Below, one piece after another: positions 1 to 7,703 of a stretch of 64,000 nt of DNA. A program made the translations under genes and the position numbers. The stretch is from Ruegeria marina (GTDB lineage Bacteria; Pseudomonadota; Alphaproteobacteria; Rhodobacterales; Rhodobacteraceae), in NCBI RefSeq assembly GCF_900101475.1, contig NZ_FMZV01000003.1, positions 186,001 through 250,000 on the forward strand, read 5' to 3'. The notes below the pieces were generated by a model, which was given only the letters and a program-made list of their open reading frames with translations, ran no database searches and was not told the origin of the DNA. The stretch's first letter is position 1, and each line of letters begins with the position of its first letter.

Positions 1-394
1 AAATCTCGCGTTTGGCAAACGAACGGAACGGGCTTTCCGGACAATAATGTGAGCGGCACGTCGACAAAGGCAACTGGCGGCGCGCACATCGGCGGAAAAT
101 GCCGACATGCGCGAGAATACTGTCCGTGCCCGCGATGCTTTCCCTTGATCCTCGCGCCGAACTTGCCTAAACGGTGCCGGTCTGGAATCGCTTTTGCGAC
201 ACCGGACCCTAGGTTCGTTGGCATATGCCCTGACCGGCTTCTTCGCCGGACACGCGGGTGCAAGGGAACCCTGGTTCAAAATTCGGACGACCTGATCTCG
301 GGCGGGCGCCACGGCGGACCCGGTAGAAGACCACGAGCTCTTGGGACGCACACATCTTCGTGGGTAAAACCACGAGCAAACAGGAGAAACTGCG
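1..394 (+). other. Gene-free region upstream of rplS
   Basis: No convincing gene is seen here. A short open frame from the window edge ends with TAA at 45-47 and could be the tail of an upstream gene, but too little is present to name it. A small hairpin (CCGGC 234-238, GCCGG 245-249) lies mid-region, and a repeat-based alternative hairpin occupies the last 65 bases before the rplS ribosome binding site. A frame running from 49 into rplS has no protein-like features and is not called. The length of the untranslated stretch is itself unusual next to the compact spacing elsewhere. Confidence 0.5.
330..377 (+). promoter_or_regulatory. Candidate rplS leader with two mutually exclusive hairpins
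   Basis: The 9-mer ACCACGAGC occurs twice (330-338 and 369-377). Between the copies, TCGTGG (358-363) can pair with CCACGA of the first copy (331-336, 21-nt loop) or of the second (370-375, 6-nt loop), but not both. The second hairpin ends 5-6 nt before the CAGGAG Shine-Dalgarno site (381-386). This is the layout expected of a translational switch, such as ribosomal-protein autoregulation. The pairing is seen directly; the function is inferred. Confidence 0.45.
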
Positions 395-778
395 ATGGAC
401 CTGATCGCACAGCTCGAGGCGGAACAGATTGCCGCCCTGGGGAAGGACATCCCCGACTTCAAGGCCGGTGACACCATCCGCGTCGGCTACAAGGTTACCG
501 AAGGCTCGCGTACCCGCGTGCAGAACTACGAAGGCGTCTGCATCAGCCGCAAGAACGGCAGCGGCATCGCCGGTTCGTTCACCGTCCGCAAGATTTCGTT
601 CGGCGAAGGCGTGGAACGTGTGTTCCCGCTCTATTCGACCAACATCGACAGCATCACCGTCGTGCGCCGTGGCCGCGTGCGCCGCGCCAAGCTGTACTAC
701 CTGCGTTCGCGCCGCGGCAAGTCGGCTCGTATCGCCGAAGTTTCGAACTACAAGCCCAAGGCTGACGCCGAAGCGTAA
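395..778 (+). CDS. rplS: 50S ribosomal protein L19
   Basis: L19 sits at the interface of the 30S and 50S subunits. The 127-residue product shows the family pattern: an N-terminal helix, the core [26 protein letters not shown], then the basic [21 protein letters not shown]-like stretch and an [23 protein letters not shown] tail. The ATG follows CAGGAG by 8 nt. The C-terminal extension (about 15 residues, acidic end) is common in alphaproteobacteria. It is followed after 11 bp by rpmE and is almost certainly co-transcribed with it. An unusually structured leader precedes it. Confidence 0.97.
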   Translation: MDLIAQLEAEQIAALGKDIPDFKAGDTIRVGYKVTEGSRTRVQNYEGVCISRKNGSGIAGSFTVRKISFGEGVERVFPLYSTNIDSITVVRRGRVRRAKLYYLRSRRGKSARIAEVSNYKPKADAEA

Positions 779-789
779 GGACCGGAAAG

Positions 790-1011
790 ATGAAAAAAGA
801 CATCCATCCCGACTACCATCTGATCGACGTCAAGCTGACCGACGGCACCGTCATCCAGATGAAATCCACCTGGGGCAAGGAAGGCGATACCATGTCGCTG
901 GAAATCGACCCCTCCTCGCACCCGGCTTGGACCGGCGGCTCGTCCCGCCTGATGGACACCGGCGGCCGCGTGTCGAAGTTCAAGAAGAAATACGAAGGCC
1001 TGGGTTTCTGA
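790..1011 (+). CDS. rpmE: 50S ribosomal protein L31
   Basis: The 73-residue protein begins [10 protein letters not shown], the standard L31 start, and keeps the HPAWTGG and [14 protein letters not shown] blocks. It has no cysteines, so it is the zinc-free (C-minus) form. It lies 11 bp after rplS with its own GGAAAG site and ends at a strong intrinsic terminator 22 bp downstream, which suggests that rplS-rpmE is the distal part of one transcript. L31 helps bridge the ribosomal subunits. Confidence 0.97.
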   Translation: MKKDIHPDYHLIDVKLTDGTVIQMKSTWGKEGDTMSLEIDPSSHPAWTGGSSRLMDTGGRVSKFKKKYEGLGF

Positions 1012-1032
1012 TCCTGTGCCTTCGCAGATTAC

Positions 1033-1060
1033 GGGGCCGTCCGTTCGGGCGGCCCCTTTT
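1033..1060 (+). terminator. Rho-independent terminator of rplS-rpmE
   Basis: A 10-bp stem (1033-1042 with 1047-1056, one G-T pair) has a four-base loop (GTTC) and is followed at once by TTTT. It starts 22 bp past the rpmE stop codon. Confidence 0.85.
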
Positions 1061-1177
1061 CGTTTCTGTATAGTGGCCGGGTCCGGGCCTATCTGCGCTT
1101 CCCTTCATCCAGAACACAACATATAGTGTCGCTCAATACTGAGCCGACCAAAGGCGCGGATTGAGGGGATACAGGCA

Positions 1178-1987
1178 ATGGCGCATATCATCGTCGTCGG
1201 GAACGAAAAGGGCGGTGCGGGCAAGTCCACGGTTTCGATGCATGTGGCAAGCGCCCTGGCGCGTCTCGGCTACAAGGTGAATACACTCGACCTCGACCTG
1301 CGCCAGCGCAGCCTGGGCAGGTATTTCGAGAACAGGGCCGCTTTCATGAAGAGCGCCGAGATGGAATTGCCGTCGCCGACAAACCATGACCTGCCCGAGA
1401 TCGACCCGGCTTCGCTGAAACCCGGTGAAAATGTCTTCGACCATCGCCTGTCGGCGGCGGTTTCGCGTCTGGAGGCCGACAGCGACTTCATCCTGATCGA
1501 CTGCCCGGGGTCCCATACCCGGCTCAGTCAGGTGGCACACTCGCTGGCCGACACGCTGGTCACCCCGCTCAACGACAGTTTCGTCGATTTCGACCTGCTC
1601 GCGCGCATCGATTCCAGCGGCGAAAAGATCCTCGGCCCCTCGGTCTATTCCGAAATGGTCTGGAACGCCCGCCAATTGCGGGCGCAGGCAGGCCTGAAGC
1701 CGATCGACTGGGTGGTGATCCGCAATCGCGTCGGCACACAGCGCATGGTCAACAAGGAAAAGATGGAACGCGCCATCGAGATGCTGGCCAGCCGCATCGG
1801 TTTCCGCATCGCCCCCGGTTTTTCCGAGCGGGTGATCTTTCGCGAACTGTTTCCGCGCGGGCTGACCCTGCTCGACCTCAAGGATATCGGCGTCAAGCAG
1901 CTCAACATCTCGAATATCGCCGCCCGGCAGGAGTTGCGCGACATGATGAAGGCCCTCAAACTGCCGGGTGTCGAAATCGACTTCTGA
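1178..1987 (+). CDS. mipZ: MipZ, ParA-like ATPase that positions the division plane
   Basis: MipZ forms a gradient from the poles by binding ParB and inhibits FtsZ polymerisation, so that the Z ring forms at midcell. The 269-residue protein starts MAHIIVVGNEKGGAGKSTVSMHV, with the deviant Walker A of MinD/ParA proteins at residues 8-17. It has the Walker B-like FILIDCPGSHTRLS near 105 and the MipZ-typical DWVVIRNR and NISNIAARQELRDM stretches. The ATG follows GAGGGG. It stands alone rather than beside parB, as is usual for mipZ. The next gene is convergent, with only 12 bp between stops. Confidence 0.93.
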   Translation: MAHIIVVGNEKGGAGKSTVSMHVASALARLGYKVNTLDLDLRQRSLGRYFENRAAFMKSAEMELPSPTNHDLPEIDPASLKPGENVFDHRLSAAVSRLEADSDFILIDCPGSHTRLSQVAHSLADTLVTPLNDSFVDFDLLARIDSSGEKILGPSVYSEMVWNARQLRAQAGLKPIDWVVIRNRVGTQRMVNKEKMERAIEMLASRIGFRIAPGFSERVIFRELFPRGLTLLDLKDIGVKQLNISNIAARQELRDMMKALKLPGVEIDF

Positions 1988-1999
1988 GGCGTCGGGCCG

Positions 2000-3253
2000 T
2001 TATTGCGCCCCCGCGCCTTCGTAGATCGTGAACAGTTCCTGCGGTTCCGAAACACCGCGCAACATGTACCGTCCGAGACTGACAAGATCGTGCCCCGCTT
2101 CGTCCGCCGTTCGGGCAACCGTTTCCGATAGGATGATGTTGCGGCCGACCGACCGGTGCAGCCCCGACAGCCGCACCGTCAGGTTGACCGCCGGGCCGAT
2201 CACCGTGAAATCGAGCCGGTTTTCGGCGCCGATGTTGCCATAGAAGATCTCTCCGGCATGCAGGGCCAGGGTGACGTCGGTTACGGTTTTTCCCTGTGCG
2301 CGGCGCTGCGTATTCACCCTGTCCATGCCGCGTCGCATCTGCACCGCCGCATCCAGGGCCGCGGCCGCAGATTTCTCCGGCGTGTCCAGGTTGAACATGG
2401 CCAGGATCCCGTCTCCAAGATACTTGAGGATGTTTCCGCCCTGCCCGTGGATGACACCGACCGCCATGCCGAAATATTCGTTGAGCATTGCAATCAGCTC
2501 CGGCCCCGGTGTGCGTTCCGAAAGCGCGGTGAAATCCTTGAGGTCGAAATAGCACAGCACCGCCTTGATCTGCTGAACCGATCCGCGCTGGATCTCGCCC
2601 GACAGAACCCGGCGGCCCGCGTCCCGACCCAGATAGACTTGCAACAGATCACCCGCCATCCGCCTGTTGGACGCCGATTTCAACGCCAGGGCCAGTTGCG
2701 GCAGCGAAGCGCGCACCAACCGAAGGTCAGCCTCGTCAAAACCGGTCGCCCCGTCGCTGGCCCACGAGATCAGGACACCTTCGGGCGTGTGCAACGGGTC
2801 GATCCGTTCAGAGGGCGCCCGTTTCTCAAGGATCACCCCGGCGGCGAAATAGTCGGTGGCCCCGTTCGCGCGCAACTCGTTCAACAGAGGAAATCGGCTT
2901 TCCGCGTTGCTGTCGATCAAGCGCTCACGAAATTCTGTCTCGCCGCTGTCGAGCAGATGGTAAAGCGGACTGCGCAACCAGGCCTCCCGCGGGGTCTCGG
3001 TATAACCGTATTCCTCGCTGGAGACCCCCTTGTCGCGAAACCAGTTGAAACCCAGCCCGCCATATTTCGGGTGAAACGCGCTTTGCGCGACATGCAGCCG
3101 ATAGAGAGGCACGCCAAGCTCCACCAGCCGTTCGCAATACCCAAGCAGCAGCGCGTCCTGTTGTGTACCTTCCAGACCCTGATGCAGCAACCAGTCCTGC
3201 AAACGCTCTAACATAACGCCGGTCGTCATCTGCTTTACATCCCCTGAACTCAT
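2000..3253 (-). CDS. Class III adenylate cyclase
   Basis: The C-terminal half (about residues 210-410) is a class III nucleotidyl cyclase domain. It has the metal aspartates in CYFDLKDFT and KYLGDGILAMF, the Lys of ILKYLGDG and the Asp of RLDFTVIGPAVN that favour ATP over GTP, and the NLTVRL Asn/Arg pair. The N-terminal half has no transmembrane segment and is probably a cytoplasmic sensory region; its ligand is unknown. I chose the ATG at 3253 because GGGAG lies 7 nt upstream. A longer frame to 3292 has no ribosome site. Product about 417 residues, making cAMP. Confidence 0.88.
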   Translation of the reverse strand: MSSGDVKQMTTGVMLERLQDWLLHQGLEGTQQDALLLGYCERLVELGVPLYRLHVAQSAFHPKYGGLGFNWFRDKGVSSEEYGYTETPREAWLRSPLYHLLDSGETEFRERLIDSNAESRFPLLNELRANGATDYFAAGVILEKRAPSERIDPLHTPEGVLISWASDGATGFDEADLRLVRASLPQLALALKSASNRRMAGDLLQVYLGRDAGRRVLSGEIQRGSVQQIKAVLCYFDLKDFTALSERTPGPELIAMLNEYFGMAVGVIHGQGGNILKYLGDGILAMFNLDTPEKSAAAALDAAVQMRRGMDRVNTQRRAQGKTVTDVTLALHAGEIFYGNIGAENRLDFTVIGPAVNLTVRLSGLHRSVGRNIILSETVARTADEAGHDLVSLGRYMLRGVSEPQELFTIYEGAGAQ

Positions 3254-3321
3254 CAAACCGCTCCCGCTTTCGATCCGGGCCGATATGGGCATGCCGCACC
3301 CGGATCGAAAGTCGGGGCAAA

Positions 3322-3774
3322 TCAGTCCATGCCCGCAAGACGCCGCAACATCATCCGCAACAGGGCAGATTCACCCCTGGTGAATTGCGCTGCCATCCGG
3401 TCGTCGTATTCCTCCGCGATACCGCGAAGCTCGCGGTAGACCGCCTGGCCGGCGGTCGTCAATGCCAGTTTCTCGGACCGGCGGTCGTTCTCGTCTCGTG
3501 TCCTTGTCAGATAACGGCGATGCGCCAGCTTGGCCACGGCCCGGCTGACCTTGGTCTTGTGGATCAATGCCCGTTCGCCGATCTCCTTGGCGGTCATTTC
3601 ACCGTGGATGCCCAGATGGAACAACACCCGCCACTCGGTTCTGAGCATGCCATACCGATTCTTGTAGACCTGCTGAAATTCCAGCGAGCTTTGCTCGGCC
3701 GCCTGATTCAGCAGGAACGGCAGGAAATTTCGCAGATCAAAGTCATCATTTTCCGGTAAATTGGACTCAGTCAT
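3322..3774 (-). CDS. MarR family transcriptional regulator
   Basis: The 150-residue protein has the MarR winged helix: [67 protein letters not shown], including the wing motif DENDRR at residues 97-102. MarR proteins bind as dimers to palindromes and release DNA on binding phenolic ligands. It is transcribed away from hmgA, and the shared 58-bp gap contains a nested palindrome beginning at its own start codon. Control of the homogentisate operon and autoregulation are therefore likely. HmgR-type regulators of other bacteria are often IclR, so this would be a lineage-specific choice. Confidence 0.9.
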   Translation of the reverse strand: MTESNLPENDDFDLRNFLPFLLNQAAEQSSLEFQQVYKNRYGMLRTEWRVLFHLGIHGEMTAKEIGERALIHKTKVSRAVAKLAHRRYLTRTRDENDRRSEKLALTTAGQAVYRELRGIAEEYDDRMAAQFTRGESALLRMMLRRLAGMD

Positions 3775-3812
3775 GCTTGTTAGTTACAAAATCAACTATT
3801 ATCCGACAAGCA
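3774..3812. promoter_or_regulatory. Nested palindrome, candidate MarR operator between marR and hmgA
   Basis: The outer arms TGCTTGT (3774-3780) and ACAAGCA (3806-3812) are perfect complements. Inside them TAGTT (3781-3785) and AACTA (3794-3798) form a second, more closely spaced inverted repeat. The site spans the start of the MarR gene and ends 6 nt before the GGAGG of hmgA, so a bound dimer could block both genes. Confidence 0.5.
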
Positions 3813-3832
3813 GTAAACGGAGGAACGCGCGA

Positions 3833-5188
3833 ATGAACCGTCCGATTGACCCGCATCACATGACACAGGCGGCCACCGCCGCCGGCACCACCGAAGGCTA
3901 CATGCCCGGCTGGGCCAACGATTTCGAAACCGAAGCCCTGCCCGGCGCCCTGCCCCAGGGCATGAACAGCCCGCAGAAATGCAACTATGGCCTCTATGGC
4001 GAGCAGCTGAGTGGCACCGCCTTTACCGCCACCCGCCCCGAGCGCACCTGGTGCTATCGCATCCGGCCCTCGGTCAAGCACTCGCACCGCTACGAGAAGA
4101 TCGACCTGCCCTACTGGAAATCGGCCCCGCATGTGGTCGATGACGTGATCAGCCTGGGCCAGTACCGCTGGGACCCGGTGGCGCATTCGGGCGAGGGGCT
4201 GACCTGGCTGACGGGCATGCGCACCATGACCACGGCTGGCGACGTGAACACTCAGGTCGGCATGGCCAGCCATGTCTATCTGGTGACCGAGTCGATGGTG
4301 GATGAATATTTCTTCTCCGCCGACAGCGAGCTTCTGGTCGTCCCGCAGGAGGGCCGGCTGCGCTTTGCCACCGAGCTTGGCATCATCGACATCGAACCGA
4401 AGGAAATCGCGATCATCCCGCGCGGCCTCGTCTACCGGGTCGAGGTGCTCGAAGGCCCCTGCCGCGGATTTGTTTGCGAGAACTACGGCCAGAAATTCGA
4501 ACTGCCGGGCCGTGGCCCGATCGGCGCCAACTGCATGGCCAATCCGCGCGATTTCAAATCGCCGGTGGCAGCCTTCGAGGATCGCGAGGCGCCCTCGACG
4601 GTGACGGTGAAATGGTGCGGTCAGTTCCACACCACCAAGATCGGCCACAGCCCGCTCGACGTGGTGGCCTGGCATGGCAATTACGCCCCGGTCAAATACG
4701 ACCTGCGCAACTATTGCCCTGTCGGCGCGATCCTGTTCGACCATCCCGACCCGTCGATCTTTACCGTACTGACCGCGCCTTCGGACGTGCCGGGCACCGC
4801 GAACATCGACTTCGTGCTGTTCCGCGAGCGCTGGATGGTGATGGAAGATACCTTCCGTCCTCCGTGGTATCACAAGAACATCATGTCCGAACTGATGGGC
4901 AACATCTATGGCCAGTATGACGCCAAGCCGCAGGGCTTTGTCCCCGGAGGCATGAGCCTGCACAACATGATGCTACCGCATGGACCGGACAAGGAAGCGT
5001 TCGAGAAGGCATCAAACGCCAATCTCGGCCCCGACAAGCTGGACCATACCATGTCCTTCATGTTCGAGACCCGTTTTCCCCAGCACCTGACGGAGTTCGC
5101 CGCCCGCGAGGCGCCGCTGCAGGACGATTACATCGATTGCTGGACATCGCTGGAGAAGAAGTTCGACGGCACCCCCGGCAAGAAATAA
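3833..5188 (+). CDS. hmgA: Homogentisate 1,2-dioxygenase
   Basis: This non-haem Fe(II) enzyme opens the homogentisate ring to maleylacetoacetate in tyrosine/phenylalanine breakdown. The 451-residue protein has the family length. Fe ligands are visible in [16 protein letters not shown] (His about 345, Glu about 351) and in [15 protein letters not shown] (His about 383). The N-terminal [19 protein letters not shown] is also typical. I use the ATG at 3833, with GGAGG 9 nt upstream; an open frame extending to 3761 would run through the operator. It heads the homogentisate operon and is followed by fahA after 73 bp. Confidence 0.96.
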   Translation: MNRPIDPHHMTQAATAAGTTEGYMPGWANDFETEALPGALPQGMNSPQKCNYGLYGEQLSGTAFTATRPERTWCYRIRPSVKHSHRYEKIDLPYWKSAPHVVDDVISLGQYRWDPVAHSGEGLTWLTGMRTMTTAGDVNTQVGMASHVYLVTESMVDEYFFSADSELLVVPQEGRLRFATELGIIDIEPKEIAIIPRGLVYRVEVLEGPCRGFVCENYGQKFELPGRGPIGANCMANPRDFKSPVAAFEDREAPSTVTVKWCGQFHTTKIGHSPLDVVAWHGNYAPVKYDLRNYCPVGAILFDHPDPSIFTVLTAPSDVPGTANIDFVLFRERWMVMEDTFRPPWYHKNIMSELMGNIYGQYDAKPQGFVPGGMSLHNMMLPHGPDKEAFEKASNANLGPDKLDHTMSFMFETRFPQHLTEFAAREAPLQDDYIDCWTSLEKKFDGTPGKK

Positions 5189-5191
5189 GCT

Positions 5192-5241
5192 GCGGGCGAG
5201 GGGGCCTAGATTTTTCGTCGAAAAATCTCGGTCCCGCCCGC
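5192..5241 (+). repeat. Long hairpin between hmgA and fahA
   Basis: AGATTTTTCG (5208-5217) and CGAAAAATCT (5219-5228) are perfect 10-base arms around one T. They are flanked by a second set of imperfect arms, GCGGGCGAGG (5192-5201) and CCCGCCCGC (5233-5241). There is no T run after the outer stem. It could lower expression of downstream genes, stabilise the hmgA mRNA, or be a dispersed repeat unit. Confidence 0.5.
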
Positions 5242-5261
5242 GACATCTGTTTGGAGAAGAC

Positions 5262-6518
5262 ATGACCCTGAAGAAATCCTGGGTAGCCTCGGCCAACGAT
5301 CCGAAGCACCCCTTTCCGCTGAACAACCTGCCCTATGGCGTGTTCTCGACCGGTGATGACGAACCGCGCTGCGGGGTAGCCATCGGCGACATGATCCTCG
5401 ACCTGGCGGCCGCCGAAGCCGAAGGGCTCGTGGCGCTTGCCGACTACCCTCTCTTCGACGTCCCCTACTGGAACGATCTGATGGAGGAAGGCCCCGCCGT
5501 CTGGGCGGCCCTGCGCGACCGGCTGACCGCGCTGCTGGCGGCAGGCGCGAAACAGCGGGACGCTGTCGAACCGTTGCTGGTGCCGATGGCCGAGGCCACG
5601 CTGCACATGCCGCTTGTGGTCAGCGAATACACCGATTTCTATGCCGGCCGGAACCACGCCTTCAACGTCGGCACCATGTTCCGGGGCCCCGAGAACGCGC
5701 TGCCGCCGAACTGGCTGCACATCCCCATCGGCTACAATGGCCGCGCCTCCTCGGTTGTGGTCTCGGGCACGCCCGTCCGCCGCCCCTGGGGCCAGCTGAA
5801 ATCGCCCGACCATGCGCTGCCCGCCTTCCTGCCCTGCCGCCGCTTCGATATCGAGCTCGAGATGGGCGCCATCGTCGGCACCCCCTCGGACGGGCCGATC
5901 ACGGTGCAGGAAGCCGACGATCACATCTTCGGCTACGTGCTGCTCAACGACTGGTCGGCGCGCGACATCCAGGCCTGGGAATACCAGCCGCTGGGGCCGT
6001 TCCAGGCCAAGGCGACCGCCACCTCGATCAGCCCCTGGATCGTGACCAAGGCCGCGCTGGAGCCGTTCCGCACCGACACGCCCGCGCGCGAGTTCGAACT
6101 GCTCGACCATCTCAAGGACTGCGGCCCGATGCTCTATGACATCGAGCTGGAAGTCACGATGGCCCCCGAGGGCAAGCCCGCCACCACCATCGCGCGGACG
6201 AACTACAAGGAAATGTACTATTCCGCCGCGCAGCAGTTGGCCCATCACACCACCAGCGGCTGCCCGATGAACGTGGGCGACCTGCTGGGCTCCGGCACCA
6301 TCTCGGGCGCCACCAAGCCCGAGCGCGGCTCGCTCCTGGAACTCAGCTGGGGCGGCAAGGAGCCGCTGACGCTCGACACCGGCGAGACACGGACCTTCAT
6401 CGAGGATGGCGACACGCTGACCTTGACCGGGGCAGCCCGCGGCGAAGGCTATACCATCGGCTTCGGCGACTGCGTGGGCAAGGTGCTGCCCGCACTCGAA
6501 AACCCCTACCAGAGATGA
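5262..6518 (+). CDS. fahA: Fumarylacetoacetase
   Basis: This enzyme hydrolyses fumarylacetoacetate to fumarate and acetoacetate, the last step of the homogentisate route. The 418-residue product matches the family length. Metal and catalytic positions are present: Asp and His in EYTDFYAGRNHAFNVGTMFRG (about 125-132), the paired glutamates in RRFDIELEMGAIVG (about 197-199), and Asp in LLNDWSARDIQAWEYQPLGPFQAK (about 230). The start ATG is preceded by GGAGAAGAC. It lies after hmgA in the same operon, separated by a 20-base palindrome. Confidence 0.96.
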   Translation: MTLKKSWVASANDPKHPFPLNNLPYGVFSTGDDEPRCGVAIGDMILDLAAAEAEGLVALADYPLFDVPYWNDLMEEGPAVWAALRDRLTALLAAGAKQRDAVEPLLVPMAEATLHMPLVVSEYTDFYAGRNHAFNVGTMFRGPENALPPNWLHIPIGYNGRASSVVVSGTPVRRPWGQLKSPDHALPAFLPCRRFDIELEMGAIVGTPSDGPITVQEADDHIFGYVLLNDWSARDIQAWEYQPLGPFQAKATATSISPWIVTKAALEPFRTDTPAREFELLDHLKDCGPMLYDIELEVTMAPEGKPATTIARTNYKEMYYSAAQQLAHHTTSGCPMNVGDLLGSGTISGATKPERGSLLELSWGGKEPLTLDTGETRTFIEDGDTLTLTGAARGEGYTIGFGDCVGKVLPALENPYQR

Positions 6519-6528
6519 GAGCGCGGAT

Positions 6529-6580
6529 TTCATCTTTTCCCAAATACTCCCGCCGGAGGCATCCGATACCCGCCTCCGGC
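6529..6580 (+). repeat. Dispersed intergenic element, copy A
   Basis: The box TTCATCTTTTCCCAAATACT begins at 6529 and continues into CCC. It is followed by a perfect 9-bp inverted repeat, GCCGGAGGC (6552-6560) and GCCTCCGGC (6572-6580). The same box followed by stem-loops recurs near 15.9 kb, 25.0 kb and 25.87 kb. Here it fills the fahA-to-MBL gap and may act as a weak terminator or mRNA stabiliser. Confidence 0.7.
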
Positions 6581-6602
6581 ACACCGGCAAGAGGATAGAC
6601 CA

Positions 6603-7553
6603 ATGGCCAAGGCATTCGCGTCGCAAGGCGATATGAGCGAGAAGAAGATCAGCTTTACCGAGGTCGGCGAAGGACTTTATGCCTTTACCGCCGAGGGGGA
6701 CCCCAATTCCGGCGTCATCATCGGCGACGACAGCGTCATGGTGGTCGAGGCGCAGGCCACGCCGCGCCTGGCGCAAAAGGTGATCGACTGTATCCGTGAA
6801 GTCACCGACAAACCGATCTCGCATGTGGTGCTGACCCATTACCATGCCGTGCGCGTGCTGGGCGCCAGCGCCTTTGGCGCCGGTCAGGTCATCATGTCCG
6901 ACACCGCCCGCTCGATGGTCGTCGAGCGCGGCCAGGAGGACTGGGACAGCGAGTTCCAGCGTTTCCCCCGCCTTTTCGAAGGGCACGAGAGCATTCCCGG
7001 CCTGACCTGGCCAACCACCACCTTCTCGGACAGCATGACCGTCTACCTGGGCAAGCGTCGGGTCGACATCATGCACCTGGGTCGCGCCCATACGGCGGGT
7101 GACGCGGTGATCCACGTGCCCGACCAGAACGTGATGTTCACCGGCGATATCGTCGAATACCACTCGGCCTGCTATTGCGGCGACGGGCATTTCAACGACT
7201 GGGGCAACACGCTGGACAACATCGCGTGGTTCGACGTTGACGCCATCGCACCGGGCCGGGGCGACGCGCTGGTCGGCAAGGAGATGGTGAACGCCGCCAT
7301 CGAGAACACCCGCGATTTCGTGCAGAGCACCTATCGTCCGGCGGCCCGCGTCGCGGCCCGCGGCGGCTCGCTGAAAGAGGCCTGGGACGCGGTGCGTGCC
7401 GAGTGCGACCCCAAGTTCGCCGACTACGCGATCTACGAGCATTGCCTGCCGTTCAACGTTGCCCGCGCCTATGACGAGGCGCGCGGCATCGACACGCCGC
7501 GAATCTGGACCGCGCAGCGCGATCTGGACATGTGGGAAGCCCTGCAAGGCTGA
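6603..7553 (+). CDS. Metallo-beta-lactamase-fold protein with an altered metal motif
   Basis: The 316-residue protein has the MBL fold order: GVIIGDDSVMVVEAQATP, a first metal loop, HLGRAHTAGDAVIHVP (about 162) and MFTGDIVEYHS (Asp about 181). The first loop reads THYHAVRVLGA at residues 78-88 where HxHxDH is expected. The first two His are kept, but the Asp and third His are Val and Arg. Only one metal site, or none, can be complete in the usual way. It sits 84 bp after fahA in the same direction. The substrate is unknown; hydrolysis of a ring-cleavage or CoA-type intermediate is only a guess. The start has AAGAGGAT upstream. Confidence 0.85.
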   Translation: MAKAFASQGDMSEKKISFTEVGEGLYAFTAEGDPNSGVIIGDDSVMVVEAQATPRLAQKVIDCIREVTDKPISHVVLTHYHAVRVLGASAFGAGQVIMSDTARSMVVERGQEDWDSEFQRFPRLFEGHESIPGLTWPTTTFSDSMTVYLGKRRVDIMHLGRAHTAGDAVIHVPDQNVMFTGDIVEYHSACYCGDGHFNDWGNTLDNIAWFDVDAIAPGRGDALVGKEMVNAAIENTRDFVQSTYRPAARVAARGGSLKEAWDAVRAECDPKFADYAIYEHCLPFNVARAYDEARGIDTPRIWTAQRDLDMWEALQG

Positions 7554-7558
7554 TCACG

Positions 7559-7587
7559 GGGCGACATTGATCCAGATCGTGTCGCCC
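7559..7587 (+). repeat. Inverted repeat between the MBL gene and the FAD hydroxylase gene
   Basis: GGGCGACA (7559-7566) and TGTCGCCC (7580-7587) are perfect complements with a 13-nt loop that itself contains GATC twice. It begins 6 bp after the MBL stop. No T run follows. A second small hairpin (CCGGC 7621-7625, GCCGG 7634-7638) follows. Possible attenuator or operator. Confidence 0.4.
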
Positions 7588-7703
7588 TGCCCGAAACAGT
7601 GAGACGATGAAACCAGACCTCCGGCAGACCATCGCCGGAGACCGGAGAGAGTGTGCCTGGGCGATATTGCCAGACGCCCGGAAAGGAAATGGGAGGAGAA
7701 CCC

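Noticed and set aside
260-285. GGTTCAAAATTCG as a tRNA T-loop
   Set aside because: No acceptor stem, D-arm or anticodon arm can be folded around it.
49-471. 140-codon frame over the rplS leader and start
   Set aside because: Cys/Arg-rich composition, overlaps the rplS start, no ribosome site.
3761-3832. N-terminal extension of hmgA
   Set aside because: It would translate the candidate operator; the ATG at 3833 has GGAGG and the family N-terminus.
5058-7547. 829-codon frame on the minus strand over hmgA, fahA and the MBL gene
   Set aside because: It is antisense to three genes with strong family motifs and shows no recognisable domain.
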